From: Terriglobia bacterium
GTDB lineage: Bacteria; Acidobacteriota; Terriglobia; Terriglobales; Acidobacteriaceae
Direction of reading: 5' to 3'
Length of the DNA: 41,449 nt
Assembly (NCBI GenBank): GCA_020073385.1
Contig: JAIQFH010000061.1
Span: 1 to 41,449, forward strand
Shown here: in pieces, positions 25,166-34,909 of the stretch
Layout of the letters: every line of letters begins with the position of its first letter
Position numbering within the stretch: position 1 is the stretch's first letter
Program-made: the position numbers and the translations under genes
The notes under the pieces: generated by a model
Seen by the model: the letters and a program-made list of their open reading frames with translations, nothing else
The model's database searches: none
Told to the model about the DNA's origin: nothing

Positions 25166-27358
25166 GTGTTCAAACAGGGTGTGAATCGAGGCGCTGTCTT
25201 CCTGTGCTACAACAGTCGTGATCGGTCGCAGGTGATCGCGATCGCCGAATCCCTGAAAGCTGCTGGCACCGAGGTCTGGATCGACGATTGGCAAGCGGGG
25301 ACGACGATGCAGGCGCTCGCCGAAGCCCTACAATCCGCAGCCAGTTCGATTCACGGCGCCGTGATCTTCATCGGTGAGAGCGGCCTCGGTGGATGGCAGG
25401 GATTCGAGGCACGGCTGTTCGCGCGCGCGCATTTCGAACGTGCGCTTCCGATCGTTGTCGCGCTGCTGCCGAGCGCTTCGCGCACAGCTGCCGACGTCCC
25501 GCGGATGCTCGAGGCTGTGCCACGAGTCGATCTCGGCAGCGATCTGCGGCATGAGGGTGTCGAGGTGATCCGCCGGGCACTCGCTGCGAATCCGAGCGAT
25601 CAAAGCAAAGCGTCTGTCCGTCGCATCATGGAGGGCGAAGAGAGCTACGGGCAAATCGGCTTGAGCGCCGACGAGCTGGACGTCGAGCTCATCACCAAGC
25701 TCCATCGAATCGACGACTACGAGGGTGGAGTGGAGATGCTCCAAGGGATCGTGGTGAAGGCGCGGTCGACGCTCGGAGCACGGCACCCCAAGGTCTCCTT
25801 TCATCTGAACGAGCTCGGCTTGCTGTTTCGAGAGCTCGGGCGCTTCAAGGAAGCCGAAGCGTCGTTCCGGCAGGCCGTCGAGATCGACGTTCTCAACGTC
25901 GGCGAACAGCATCCGGTCGTCGCATCGCGCCTCAACAACTTAGCGCTCGCTCTGCAGGAGCTCGGACGCTTTCACGACGCCGATGCAATCTATCGTCGCG
26001 TCATCGCGATCGAGGAAGCGCGTGGCGGCCAGCAGGATAGTCTCGCGACGACGCTGAGCAACCTGAGTTTGGTGATGAATGAGGTGGGCAGATTTGCGGA
26101 GTCACACGATCTGCTTCGCCGCGCGCTCGCGATTGACACGAAGCTGTTCGGCGCGAATCACTCTGCGGTGGCGCGCGACCTCGCGAATCTAAGCTTTGTC
26201 CTGCATCAGCTGAACCGCCTCGACGAGGCCGAGGAGGCGTGTCGTCAGTCGATCGCGATCGATACAAAGTGTTTCAGCGAAAAACATCCGTTGGTTGCGA
26301 CAAGCCTGAACAATCTCGCCGGTCTGAGAGTCGCCCGGGGTGACCTCGCCGGCGCCGAGGACCTTCGCCGCCGCGCCTTGTCTATTGACCGCGAGGTGCT
26401 TGGCGAGTCCCATCCGAACGTGGGTCGTGACACACAAGCACTGGCATCGACGTATTGCACGCTTGGTCGCCTGAGCGATGCCGAGGAATTGTGGCGCAAT
26501 GCGGTGGCGATGTCCGAAGGAGCTCTGGGCGCTGAGCATCACCAGACGGTAGCTGCGCGATGTGGCTTGGCGGCGGTTTACGCGACGCAGGCTCGCTACG
26601 ACGAAGCGGAGTCGCTGTACGTCGACTCCCTCGAGGCAACAATTAGCGCCTATGGCCAGGATCATCTGCACGTCGGCCCTGTGACGAATGCTCTCGGCGA
26701 GCTTTATCGGAACATGGAGCGATACGACGAGGCGGAGCGACTCCTCATGCGGGCGCTCGCCATTACGACGCGACATCGCGGACCTGATCATCCGACGGTC
26801 GCGGCCTGCATCAACAACCTCGGGCTCGTCTACCAGGCGACCGGCCGGGTGGACGAAGCCGAGCGTGCAGCGCGGCGCGCGCTGGCGATCGACGAGCGGG
26901 CCTATGGCACCGACCATCACGAAGTTGCGCTGGATCTATTCAATCTCGCGCTCCTGCTCAGCGCGACCAACCGACTTGCAGAGGCGGAAGCCGCATTCGA
27001 GCGCGCGCTGGCGATCCAGGAGGCGAGTCTAGGGCGGGAGCATCAGTATGTGGGGCATACACTCAGCAATCTGGCATTGCTGCTTCAGCGCACGGGGCGT
27101 GCGCACCTCGCAGAGCCGATGATGCGACGCGCACTCGCGATCAATGAGCGCGTCTACGGCGTCGCGCACCCAGAAACCGCTACTGGCTTAAACAATCTCG
27201 CAATGCTGCTCGCGAGCCTGGGTCGCCCGGGCGAGGCGGAGCCTGTCCAGCGACGGGCGCTCGCCATTTCACAGCGTTCGTGGGGGATGTACCATCCCAA
27301 CACGCGTGCGTGCGCGAGAAACCTTGCGTCGATTCAGGAGCAATTAACGGGCCGGTGA
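25166..27358 (+). CDS. TIR domain - TPR repeat protein
   Basis: A 730-aa protein. The GTG at 25166 is the first start after an in-frame stop; a GTG at 25181 is the alternative, and no good ribosome-binding site is seen. Residues 8-140 form a TIR domain: AVFLCYNSRDR, EVWIDDWQ, AVIFIGES and the WxxxE-type motif WQGFE, with E81 the candidate NADase glutamate. Residues 185-725 hold about 12 kinesin-light-chain-type TPRs of 42 residues (for example HPVVASRLNNLALALQELG). Bacterial TIR effectors typically hydrolyse NAD+ to stop infection, and TPRs sense ligands or partners. It appears to be a single-gene unit. Its high-GC, codon-biased composition contrasts with the AT-richer DNA upstream, consistent with separate acquisition. 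Confidence 0.85.
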   Translation: MFKQGVNRGAVFLCYNSRDRSQVIAIAESLKAAGTEVWIDDWQAGTTMQALAEALQSAASSIHGAVIFIGESGLGGWQGFEARLFARAHFERALPIVVALLPSASRTAADVPRMLEAVPRVDLGSDLRHEGVEVIRRALAANPSDQSKASVRRIMEGEESYGQIGLSADELDVELITKLHRIDDYEGGVEMLQGIVVKARSTLGARHPKVSFHLNELGLLFRELGRFKEAEASFRQAVEIDVLNVGEQHPVVASRLNNLALALQELGRFHDADAIYRRVIAIEEARGGQQDSLATTLSNLSLVMNEVGRFAESHDLLRRALAIDTKLFGANHSAVARDLANLSFVLHQLNRLDEAEEACRQSIAIDTKCFSEKHPLVATSLNNLAGLRVARGDLAGAEDLRRRALSIDREVLGESHPNVGRDTQALASTYCTLGRLSDAEELWRNAVAMSEGALGAEHHQTVAARCGLAAVYATQARYDEAESLYVDSLEATISAYGQDHLHVGPVTNALGELYRNMERYDEAERLLMRALAITTRHRGPDHPTVAACINNLGLVYQATGRVDEAERAARRALAIDERAYGTDHHEVALDLFNLALLLSATNRLAEAEAAFERALAIQEASLGREHQYVGHTLSNLALLLQRTGRAHLAEPMMRRALAINERVYGVAHPETATGLNNLAMLLASLGRPGEAEPVQRRALAISQRSWGMYHPNTRACARNLASIQEQLTGR

Positions 27359-27647
27359 CATCCAGCGCTCGAAGCAGTTGCCAATGCCGCATTCAGTTGC
27401 TCCTCGTCCTGTACGCCGCGCCTACGATAAAGTAGCAACTCGCCATACTTGTCGCGCGCCGCGCCTCAATATGAGTCCAGGCGCGAATCTCCAACCTGTG
27501 CGGTTCTGTCCGGCGTGTTTTTGGGAATCACGTGTGGCGCGACCGGCGTATGCCGTGCGAAGGGCGCACGGAAAGTACAGCGGGGCTAGAAGTCGGCTTG
27601 GGGTACTCGATGTTCTGCGTACGACGCGGTTAAAGGAAATCCCCGGA

Positions 27648-28238
27648 ATGAGTGCAATCCCGCTGCGTCGACCTGCGCTTGCAGTCTCGAAGAGGCGCGT
27701 ATTAGCATTTTTCCATATGAATTCGCGTCCACCGGACTTCGGTACCATAGCTGACAACGACACCCGGAATGCCTTCCTTACGGGCCGCCCAGAGGTCGTC
27801 CAGTGGTTGGAGCCCGGCATTAAGCTATTCAAATGGACTAAGTCCATCACCAATCCCCGCGGGATTTCACCCTGGTGGCAGTTTCTGGAAGCGAGGCGGC
27901 TCGCCACGGGAGCGAATGTGCCCGGTGTCCGTGAGCTCCAAACCTACGCCTCACGCCTAGGTGTGCATGACCGCGATTACAACCGAACCCGCTTGGCTGT
28001 AAACGAGCAGTGGAACAAGATGACCCAGGCGGTGCTGTAGAACTCCTGAGGGGTGCTTGGGGATATGTCGGCAAAGCCTCAGGCCAACGCAAGGACGCTA
28101 ACAATGTGGGTGTGTTTTTTTGTCGGTGACGAGTATCAGGTCTGGATTCCCGGTTTGGTCGCCAGCGACATTAGGCGGATCTCGATAATGCCGTACCTTA
28201 ATCCGAATTCTGCGTTTGGCCCTCACCCGGCGAGATAG
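27648..28238 (+). pseudogene. Frameshifted gene of unknown family
   Basis: The first frame, from the ATG at 27648 (AAAGGA 10 nt upstream), reads 130 residues and stops at 28038-28040. The protein sense continues without a break in the next frame (VELLRGAWGYVGKASGQRKD, 28037-28120). At a run of seven T (28115-28121) it returns to the first frame (VGDEYQVWIPGLVASDI) and ends at 28238. One missing and one extra base thus account for a former protein of about 197 residues. I do not recognise the family. Notable motifs are VQWLEPGIKLFKWTKS and GISPWWQF. Sequencing error at the homopolymer is possible for the second shift. Confidence 0.6.
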
Positions 28239-28682
28239 CTAAACCGCCGCAGCTGGATTATGAACCGCGCGCCCGCACAACTTCGCGTTGATCTTCTTCC
28301 GTCGCCACACGCGACAAGGAGAAAGACCGGGATAGGTGGCTTCCACAGGCCGTTGCATTGCCAAATGACTGTCCCGAAGTCAGCTTCGGGGAGATCGCTA
28401 TTGATCTCCTCCAAGCCCGTTTCAGGATCTCGGCGAGCTAATCTGATTGGACAAGACAAGGCGGTCTGTGATGCACATCATGGTCATCCGAACCGGACAG
28501 TGCTATCGTTTCCACAGCTAATAGCCCAGGCGAAATAATGGCCTCGCGCTGCCGAACCGCCGCTCGGTCTGGCGCTCAAACCATCGTCGCTGTCGATCGC
28601 GACGCTCTGCACGAGGCGTGTGACACGGGCCCAAACACTGGAGCGGCCACGTGAACTGTCGCGCCAGCAAAGGGGGTACACG
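28239..28682. other. Intergenic region before the TIR/KGGVGR operon
   Basis: No gene is supported; an open frame at 28260-28538 lacks a ribosome-binding site and reads through the hairpin repeat at 28376-28429. The rest should carry the operon promoter. Confidence 0.45.
28376..28429. repeat. Dispersed hairpin repeat, copy 1
   Basis: It begins GAAGTCAGCTTCGGGGAGAT. It folds into a 13-bp stem with 11 pairs (CTTCGGGGAGATC against GATCTCCTCCAAG) around a 6-nt loop, and ends AAGCCCGTTTCAGGATC. Its last 27 bases match the copy at 40045-40097 at about 23 positions. It lies about 250 bp upstream of the ATG at 28683. Confidence 0.55.
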
Positions 28683-29864
28683 ATGGCTGGCATCTTTATA
28701 AGTTGGGGATCTCCGGATGCAAACAATGTCAACAAGCTGCGTGACCGCCTAAAGGATCTCGGCCTCCCAATTTGGGAGTACAGCGAGGACATGCCGAGTG
28801 GAGGGCAGATCCACGACGAGATTTTGAACGCCATTAACCAAGTCAAAGTGGCCATCGTGTGTTTCTCGGATGAAACCGCTGAGCGTAAATGGATCAGTGA
28901 CGAAGTAGCGTGGTGCGTCCAGAACTGTAAGGATATTACCAAGAAGTTAAAACGCGTTGTGCCAGTGTGGGTGGGAGCACATCCTGACAATAAGATACCG
29001 CATCTCTTGGAAGATCTTAATCTTAGTGTAAGTGACGTGACTGACCTGTCTACTGGAGTTGATACGGCGGCAATGGCAAAGCTGGTCAGGGACGTCCATA
29101 AGCATCTTGGCTCTGACGCGCCGATGGTTCTGCCGGCGGCGCTCTTTGTCATGACAAAGAACCAGTGTCGAGACCTGTTTCGTCAAGACCTTCCTAACGG
29201 CCATCTGACTGGTCTTTGTGAGGCTACGGGGATGAGAGTGCCGCCAGACACCAACTTGCTGCTTGATCGGTATGGAGACAAGGGGTCCGAAGACTTTTCG
29301 CCTTTCCGAGCCAACGAGCCACTATCTGCATTGATGCAGGGCATCGTTCGAAGGATAAACGCATCACGAGCCCGGCTCGGGCGACGCCCAATATTCCTTC
29401 GCTGGATGCAGGAAGAGTTGTCCGACTTAGCCAACGAGGAGGCTAGGAGTGTGTGGAGTGGCGGGTATTCCCTCTTGATTGTGGACTCCCTGTCTGCTTT
29501 TCATCCCGACATTCGTGCCAGAATATTGAACCTCCCGGACCCGGCTGACCGTGCCCGCCAGGCTGTTTTGTGGGTGCCACCTTACACACAGCATACCGCG
29601 GGGTTGGACCGTCTCCTAATTAGCACGGCTCGAGCTGCTGTTAGCCGCGTCGCCGACGTGCTCGCCCAGTGGGAGCAGCAACCAGAGCGCTTCATCGCCT
29701 TTGACTCTTCTACTTCGGATTCAATCGCCAGGTGGCTGCATCGCGCCTTGTCTGAAATGCCGGACGATCTCCCCCCTTTGCCAGTAAACATTGCATCTGT
29801 CAAGCCTCCTGGTTCCAGTGGGGTGACTCTCCGCGAATTGTTTTCTCAGACTAACGGAAACTGA
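28683..29864 (+). CDS. TIR-domain protein with unknown C-terminal domain, operon gene 1
   Basis: A 393-aa protein from the ATG at 28683 with a strong AAGGGGG ribosome-binding site. The N-terminal TIR domain (about 1-140) has GIFISWGSPDAN, the helix NVNKLRDRLKDLGLPIWEY, VAIVCFSDET and the motif WISDE (W70, E74), so the putative catalytic glutamate is present. The C-terminal 240 residues (about 155-393) form a region I cannot assign, with several hydrophobic strands (SLLIVDSLSAF, QAVLWVPPYT). The layout recalls FxsC-like TIR proteins of actinobacterial FxSxx-COOH systems, but I cannot confirm homology. The stop codon is within the ribosome-binding site of the next gene, so the two are co-translated. 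Confidence 0.85.
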   Translation: MAGIFISWGSPDANNVNKLRDRLKDLGLPIWEYSEDMPSGGQIHDEILNAINQVKVAIVCFSDETAERKWISDEVAWCVQNCKDITKKLKRVVPVWVGAHPDNKIPHLLEDLNLSVSDVTDLSTGVDTAAMAKLVRDVHKHLGSDAPMVLPAALFVMTKNQCRDLFRQDLPNGHLTGLCEATGMRVPPDTNLLLDRYGDKGSEDFSPFRANEPLSALMQGIVRRINASRARLGRRPIFLRWMQEELSDLANEEARSVWSGGYSLLIVDSLSAFHPDIRARILNLPDPADRARQAVLWVPPYTQHTAGLDRLLISTARAAVSRVADVLAQWEQQPERFIAFDSSTSDSIARWLHRALSEMPDDLPPLPVNIASVKPPGSSGVTLRELFSQTNGN

Positions 29865-29875
29865 AGGAGCACTGC

Positions 29876-32800
29876 GTGATTGTGACTTTTTATTCCTTCA
29901 AGGGCGGCGTGGGCCGTTCAATGGCTTTGGTGAACGTGGGAGAAGTTCTCGCGGACTGGGGTTACCGGGTTGTTCTCTGTGATTGGGACTTGGAAGCTCC
30001 TGGGTTGGAGCGTTACCTGATTGACATGGAAAAGGATAGCGACGGCTATCGGCAGCAGGTAAACGAGTTCCTCGCCAGGGGTGGCCTAATGGACATGCTT
30101 AGGGAGTATAAGGAGATATTAACCCGCCCAGCAGCGGAATCACGGGACCAAATCATTGAGAACGTAACACAAGGTGCTCCGGATGTTACGCCACAACACC
30201 AAGCGATGGGCAAGCTGCTACTTCGACGCCCTTTCTCCTACACCTATCCGTTGCCTTCCATTACAACGAGGCGCGGGGCAGGATGGATGCGCTTATTGAC
30301 AGTGGGTCGCCGCGACGGAGATGCTAACCAGCAGCGTTACGCCGAGATGGTGCGTACGTTCGACTGGAGCGAGTTTTACGACAAATGGGCGGGCGATCGG
30401 TACATGGACTTCTTCCGTGAGGACCTGCAGGGTTCCTCCGACATTGTTCTACTCGACAGCCGCACGGGCGTGACAGAGCAGGGCGGCGTGTGCACTCATC
30501 ATCTAGCGGATCTCGTTGTGTTGTTCAGTGCTGCCAACCAGATGAACTTTGAAGGCACCAAGTGGATGGCACGCTTGCTGTCGGATCCTCGCCTTGAGAA
30601 GCTCCGCGGTGCCAGGTCTCTCAAGGTTCTACCGGTTGCTTCCCGGATTGAGTGGGGCGCCCAGAAAGAAGAATTGGTCGATTTCGAGAATCAATTTCAA
30701 TCCGAGTTCAGCAGATATGTTCCGGATGTGGTAGGTGATGCAGAAACATTTCTAAAATCCTCGGAAATTCCTTATATACCTTTTTATTCGTTCAAAGAAC
30801 GAGTGGTGGCTCGCGAAATAGAAGGACAGCGTGAACCAAGGCTTTACAAGGCATACCAAACCCTTGCGGACGCTATCGCCCGTTACGGAGTGTCATCAGA
30901 AAAACTTGTCCAACTCAGGTTCGAGAGTGGGTTGACTCTTTCGACTGCTGGGCCAGTTTCGCTACCGCTACAGTCTTTCAAGGGCCCGGTATTCGTGAGT
31001 TGTGGATCGGAGGACATGCCCACCGCAAGCGTTATCACTTCGCTTCTCCGCTCCGCTGGTGTAAGGGTTGTGGGGAGTGTCTCGAGCTTAGCGCCAGACT
31101 CGACGGAAGACATGCGCGGACCACAAGCCATAGCAAATGCGGCGGGCTGCGTCGTAGCTTTGGGGTCCAGCCAACTCGATCTGGGTCAACGCGCGGAATT
31201 AAGCTACATCTTAAAACGGCAAGCCCTTCAACCCGGCTTGCGGGTTGTTCCGGCCGTTTTGGCGGCAGGAGCATCTACTGATCAGGCGACGGCGCCCCTG
31301 ACGCGTTTCCGTGCTCTCCTTGTACCCGAGAACTTGAACGCGTCGAGTAAGGCATTCTTAAATACGCTGCTGATGGAGCTGTCAGCACCACCTGTGGGCA
31401 CTTTCCCCAAACCGGAGAGTACTAACCCCTTTCGGGGCTTCCAGGTTTTCAACGAAACCGACGCACGATTCTTCTTCGGTCGTGACCGCGCAATTGAGGA
31501 GGTTTTACACGGACTCAATGAGAAATCCAGTCGCTGCCGCTGGATTCAAGTTGAGGGTCCCAGCGGTTGTGGGAAGTCTTCCTTGGCGCGCGCAGGCCTG
31601 GTGCCCGCAGCGCGCGCTGGTTGGATCAGGGGGGTATCCCGGGGATCTGTGGTGGCGGTCTGCCAGCCTGCGCTCGACCCTGTCGCTGAGTTGGCGTACG
31701 CTCTTGAGCCGCATTTGAAATTGCCGAGCTCAGATGTGATCTCACGTCTGCGTTCCTCGTCTGCAGGCCTACGCCAGCTGATTCCGGAACTCGCCGCGGA
31801 GGGTAAGACATTAGTGTTGCTGGTTGACTCCCTCGAACCAACGGGGCTTCTCGCGGGAGGAGATCCGACTAGGTTGGCGTCTCTGCGGAGTTTCGATTCG
31901 CTTTTGGGAGAGGCCCTCGCTGACCCCGCACCTTCTTTTTTCCTCATTACAACGATTCGGAGCGACCTAGTCACGGGTTTGTCGGACGTACCGTGTCTTC
32001 GGGCTGCCCTCAACGAGCAGGCATTCCGGTATGTAGTGACTCCTATGAGCGACGATGATTTGCTCGAAATGCTTTCCGGTCCTAGTCGAATGGCCGGTCT
32101 CACTTGGGAGACCGGCCTCATCGGGCGCGTGCTGGACGACGCCAAAGGTGCTCGTGAGACGCCTGGCTGGGTGGGCCAATTGCTATCTCAGTTGTGGGAT
32201 GTGCGCCATGACAATGTTCTTACTCACCAAGCCTACGAGAAGCTGGGTGGCCTGCGTGGCGTGACGACCGCCTGGATCAATCGGGTGGTCGAGAACCTGA
32301 CAGAGGATGATGTTCGTCTCGCTAGGTCACTCTTGCTGCGCCTGGAGTCTGGAGGCGGCGTGCGTTTGACCGTTGGGTTGGGCGAGGCTCTGGATGCTGT
32401 AGGAGGCGGCCCCCGAGGTACAGAGCTACTGAGCGCACTTTCAAGGGCGGGCCTGATCACCATCAAGGACGAATCAGTCCAGATCTCTCATGATGCGATG
32501 CTCTCATCTGGATCCATTCTCCGAACGTGGTCCGATGCGAAGCGTGAGGAACTAAGACGCCGAGACGAATTGGAGCATGCAGTAGCAGTGTGGGAAGCGG
32601 CCGGCAGGTCCGACGGTGGCCTGCCGGTTGGCCCGCAGCTAGCCTACTTCAAGCAGGCGGTTGGTGTCAGCAAAAGGGCCACGCAGCTCTTGGCTGAGGC
32701 GGCCAAACATGAAACGATCCAGCGACGCCAGCGACGATTATTTCGCTTGTCGTCGTCCCTTGCCATCCTACTGCTAGTTCAGCTAGTTGCGGTCGGTTGG

Positions 32801-34171
32801 TTTGTCGGCCAAAGGAGTGAGCATCGGACGGAAGCGGGAGCCCTCGCAGTCGCCGCCTACAATGCTGCGGATACTCAACCGCTTCTCGCTCTGGTGTTGG
32901 CGATTAAGGCTGGCCAGGTGGACCAAGGAGAAGTAGCAAAGCTCGCGCTCTGGCGTGCCATTCAAAGCTCTTATCTAGAAGCTGATTTTGAGGTCCAGGG
33001 TAAGCCTGTTTCGGCAGCGTTCAGCCCTGACGGGAAGCGACTGCTGGCGGCGACCGCTAACGGCGCGGTGAGCGTATGGGAGATTACAACCGGCCGCACG
33101 ATCGTACGTTCCTCCCTATACGGCAAAGGGGGGGACGCTAAGCAGCAGAGCCGGGAAGGCGTCTCCGGCCCCACCAGTTCTCTTACCAACGCGGAGTTTA
33201 GTCCGGACGGAGCTCAGATATCGGTGTCGAGCACTGACCATACGGCACACATTATCGATGCGCTAAGCGGCCACGAAGTCGTGGCTCTGAGAGGCCACTC
33301 CGATGTAGTCACGGACGCGAGTTTTAGTCCGGACGGTCGCCGCGTTGTGACGGCCAGCACCGATGGGACGGCTAGGATTTGGGACGTCTTGTCCGGACGT
33401 GAATTTGTGATACTTTCGGCCAATACTGCTCCGGTCTGGGGCGCATCTTTTAGCCCGAATGGTACGCGAATCTTGACTTATGGTGGCGACCAGTCGGCGC
33501 GAATATGGGATGCATCTTCGGGAAAATTACTTCGGTCGCTGCTCAACCCTGCGCCCGTGGCGCTTGCCATGTTCAGCCCTGACGGCTCGCAGGTCCTAAC
33601 ATTGAGTGGAGCCTCGGTGCGGATCTGGGACTCGGAAGCGGGCAGGATCATTCGTCACTTTCCGCACATCGGTACGTGCATTAGTGCCGCTTTCAGTCAC
33701 GACAGTAAGTTCGTTATTGTGGGGACGCAAGTTGGTCTCGCACGAATCTCAGAATTGTCATCCGGAGCAACCGTATTAGACCTTCGTGGCCACATGGGCC
33801 CTGTGCTCAGCGTCGCATTGAGCCCTGATGGGCGCCAGGCAGCAACCGCAGGAGCCGATGGCACGGTTCGAATTTGGGATGTTCAACAGGGAGACCAACC
33901 TATTATCCTCATGCCTCGGCACGATGCTCCGGTCACGCGGGTTGCCTTCAGTCCCGATGGCAACTTCATTGCGGACTCTAGCGATGACGGCACGGCGAGG
34001 ATATGGAGGACTGATCTACCTCCACCTCGCGACAACTCGATTGCCCTTGCTGAACTGCTCCGGTTAGCGGAGTCGCGACTGCCCGTCACCCTAACACCCG
34101 ATGAGCGCCTGACTCTGCTTCAATCGAAGGGGCAAAGCCGCGGCACCGGCTCGAAGTCCTCTACCTTTTGA
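29876..34171 (+). CDS. KGGVGR ATPase - TIR-like - nSTAND - TM - WD40 fusion protein, operon gene 2
   Basis: A 1431-aa protein. The GTG at 29876 follows GAAGGAG, which overlaps the stop of gene 1. Domains in order: a ParA/MinD-related ATPase with the modified P-loop SFKGGVGRSMAL (7-18), the region CDWDLEAPGLERY (about 35-47) and LLDSRTGVTEQGG (about 190-203); a second, degenerate TIR-like domain (about 368-505) lacking a clear WxxxE; a STAND-type NTPase with FFFGRD (about 527), Walker A GPSGCGKSS (about 560) and Walker B LVLLVDSLEP (about 646); one transmembrane helix (about 956-978); then six or seven WD40 repeats (about 1040-1381; AFSPDGKRLLAA, DGTARIWDV). This suits a membrane-anchored sensor: WD40 detects a cue, STAND oligomerises, and the partner TIR acts. 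Confidence 0.9.
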   Translation: MIVTFYSFKGGVGRSMALVNVGEVLADWGYRVVLCDWDLEAPGLERYLIDMEKDSDGYRQQVNEFLARGGLMDMLREYKEILTRPAAESRDQIIENVTQGAPDVTPQHQAMGKLLLRRPFSYTYPLPSITTRRGAGWMRLLTVGRRDGDANQQRYAEMVRTFDWSEFYDKWAGDRYMDFFREDLQGSSDIVLLDSRTGVTEQGGVCTHHLADLVVLFSAANQMNFEGTKWMARLLSDPRLEKLRGARSLKVLPVASRIEWGAQKEELVDFENQFQSEFSRYVPDVVGDAETFLKSSEIPYIPFYSFKERVVAREIEGQREPRLYKAYQTLADAIARYGVSSEKLVQLRFESGLTLSTAGPVSLPLQSFKGPVFVSCGSEDMPTASVITSLLRSAGVRVVGSVSSLAPDSTEDMRGPQAIANAAGCVVALGSSQLDLGQRAELSYILKRQALQPGLRVVPAVLAAGASTDQATAPLTRFRALLVPENLNASSKAFLNTLLMELSAPPVGTFPKPESTNPFRGFQVFNETDARFFFGRDRAIEEVLHGLNEKSSRCRWIQVEGPSGCGKSSLARAGLVPAARAGWIRGVSRGSVVAVCQPALDPVAELAYALEPHLKLPSSDVISRLRSSSAGLRQLIPELAAEGKTLVLLVDSLEPTGLLAGGDPTRLASLRSFDSLLGEALADPAPSFFLITTIRSDLVTGLSDVPCLRAALNEQAFRYVVTPMSDDDLLEMLSGPSRMAGLTWETGLIGRVLDDAKGARETPGWVGQLLSQLWDVRHDNVLTHQAYEKLGGLRGVTTAWINRVVENLTEDDVRLARSLLLRLESGGGVRLTVGLGEALDAVGGGPRGTELLSALSRAGLITIKDESVQISHDAMLSSGSILRTWSDAKREELRRRDELEHAVAVWEAAGRSDGGLPVGPQLAYFKQAVGVSKRATQLLAEAAKHETIQRRQRRLFRLSSSLAILLLVQLVAVGWFVGQRSEHRTEAGALAVAAYNAADTQPLLALVLAIKAGQVDQGEVAKLALWRAIQSSYLEADFEVQGKPVSAAFSPDGKRLLAATANGAVSVWEITTGRTIVRSSLYGKGGDAKQQSREGVSGPTSSLTNAEFSPDGAQISVSSTDHTAHIIDALSGHEVVALRGHSDVVTDASFSPDGRRVVTASTDGTARIWDVLSGREFVILSANTAPVWGASFSPNGTRILTYGGDQSARIWDASSGKLLRSLLNPAPVALAMFSPDGSQVLTLSGASVRIWDSEAGRIIRHFPHIGTCISAAFSHDSKFVIVGTQVGLARISELSSGATVLDLRGHMGPVLSVALSPDGRQAATAGADGTVRIWDVQQGDQPIILMPRHDAPVTRVAFSPDGNFIADSSDDGTARIWRTDLPPPRDNSIALAELLRLAESRLPVTLTPDERLTLLQSKGQSRGTGSKSSTF

Positions 34172-34414
34172 AGTAAGGATTGTTACGAGGATCAACCACT
34201 ATGCGCCGCAGGAGGCACAGAAAAGCGTGGCGTATGTGTCGGCCTGGCCGCAGTAAAGGCCCGGGATCAGCTGAGGCTCACTGAGAAACACTACGCTCCC
34301 TGGGTGAAGTCCCTTCAGGGTCTTCATGCCGGACTGGACGATCCGCCTGGCGCCCGAGGCACTGTCCGTGGAAGAGTTAGCTCAGCCGCGCCGGGGGCGG
34401 ATGCCGGGGCCCCG

Positions 34415-34505
34415 AAGAGGCAGCGGATCTTCATGAGTTACGGGCACGATGCCTTCGAGCGGCCCGCGACTCGACGAAGACCTCCGCCTGCAAGGTCGGA
34501 GTTAG
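34415..34505 (+). pseudogene. Fragment of a TIR-domain gene
   Basis: KRQRIFMSYGHDAFER is a typical TIR strand 1 and box 1. The expected helix appears only after a one-base shift, reading RLDEDLRLQGRS before a stop at 34503-34505. The remainder of the domain (WFD, WxxxE) is missing. I judge it a decayed TIR gene, consistent with turnover in this island. Confidence 0.55.
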
Positions 34506-34873
34506 AACAACGAGAGGAACTCAGCAAGAATCCTGGGCGCGCGCTCGATCCCGACAACATTTGGGAGATCTTCAACCGACAGCACGATTTTCAGCACGGA
34601 AACTACTCCTTCCGATGGCACGCAGGGAGCTTCCCTCAGAGTTCGCATACTGCGGGCATATCGCAACAGTTCGGCAACCTTAGAGACATACCAATACTGG
34701 CCATGAGTGAATTATGCACGCACTGGGGCGGAAACCAATACCTGTAGAGCGTGGGATGGAGTCAGAAATCGCTTCGGGGCGTGCCTACCCCGTGAAGTGT
34801 CTTCCAATCCGAGGTTGTCCTTCACCGCTTGGCTAATCTTCTGCTTGTTGCGAGATAGCCCCCCAGTTGTCTA

Positions 34874-34909
34874 GAAGTCGGCTTCGCGGAGATCATTCGT
34901 CGATCCCCC
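34874..34909. repeat. Dispersed hairpin repeat, partial copy 2
   Basis: It shares GAAGTC-GCTTCG-GGAGATC with the copy at 28376. The distal arm, GATCCCCC, pairs with GGAGATC at 6 of 7 positions around ATTCGTC. It lies about 160-195 bp upstream of the ATG at 35070. Confidence 0.4.

Noticed and set aside
24888..25184. 98-residue plus-strand open frame before the TIR-TPR gene
   Set aside because: No ribosome-binding site, no domain, and it overlaps the next start; composition changes midway.
28260..28538. 92-residue plus-strand open frame upstream of the TIR operon
   Set aside because: It reads through the hairpin repeat and lacks initiation signals.
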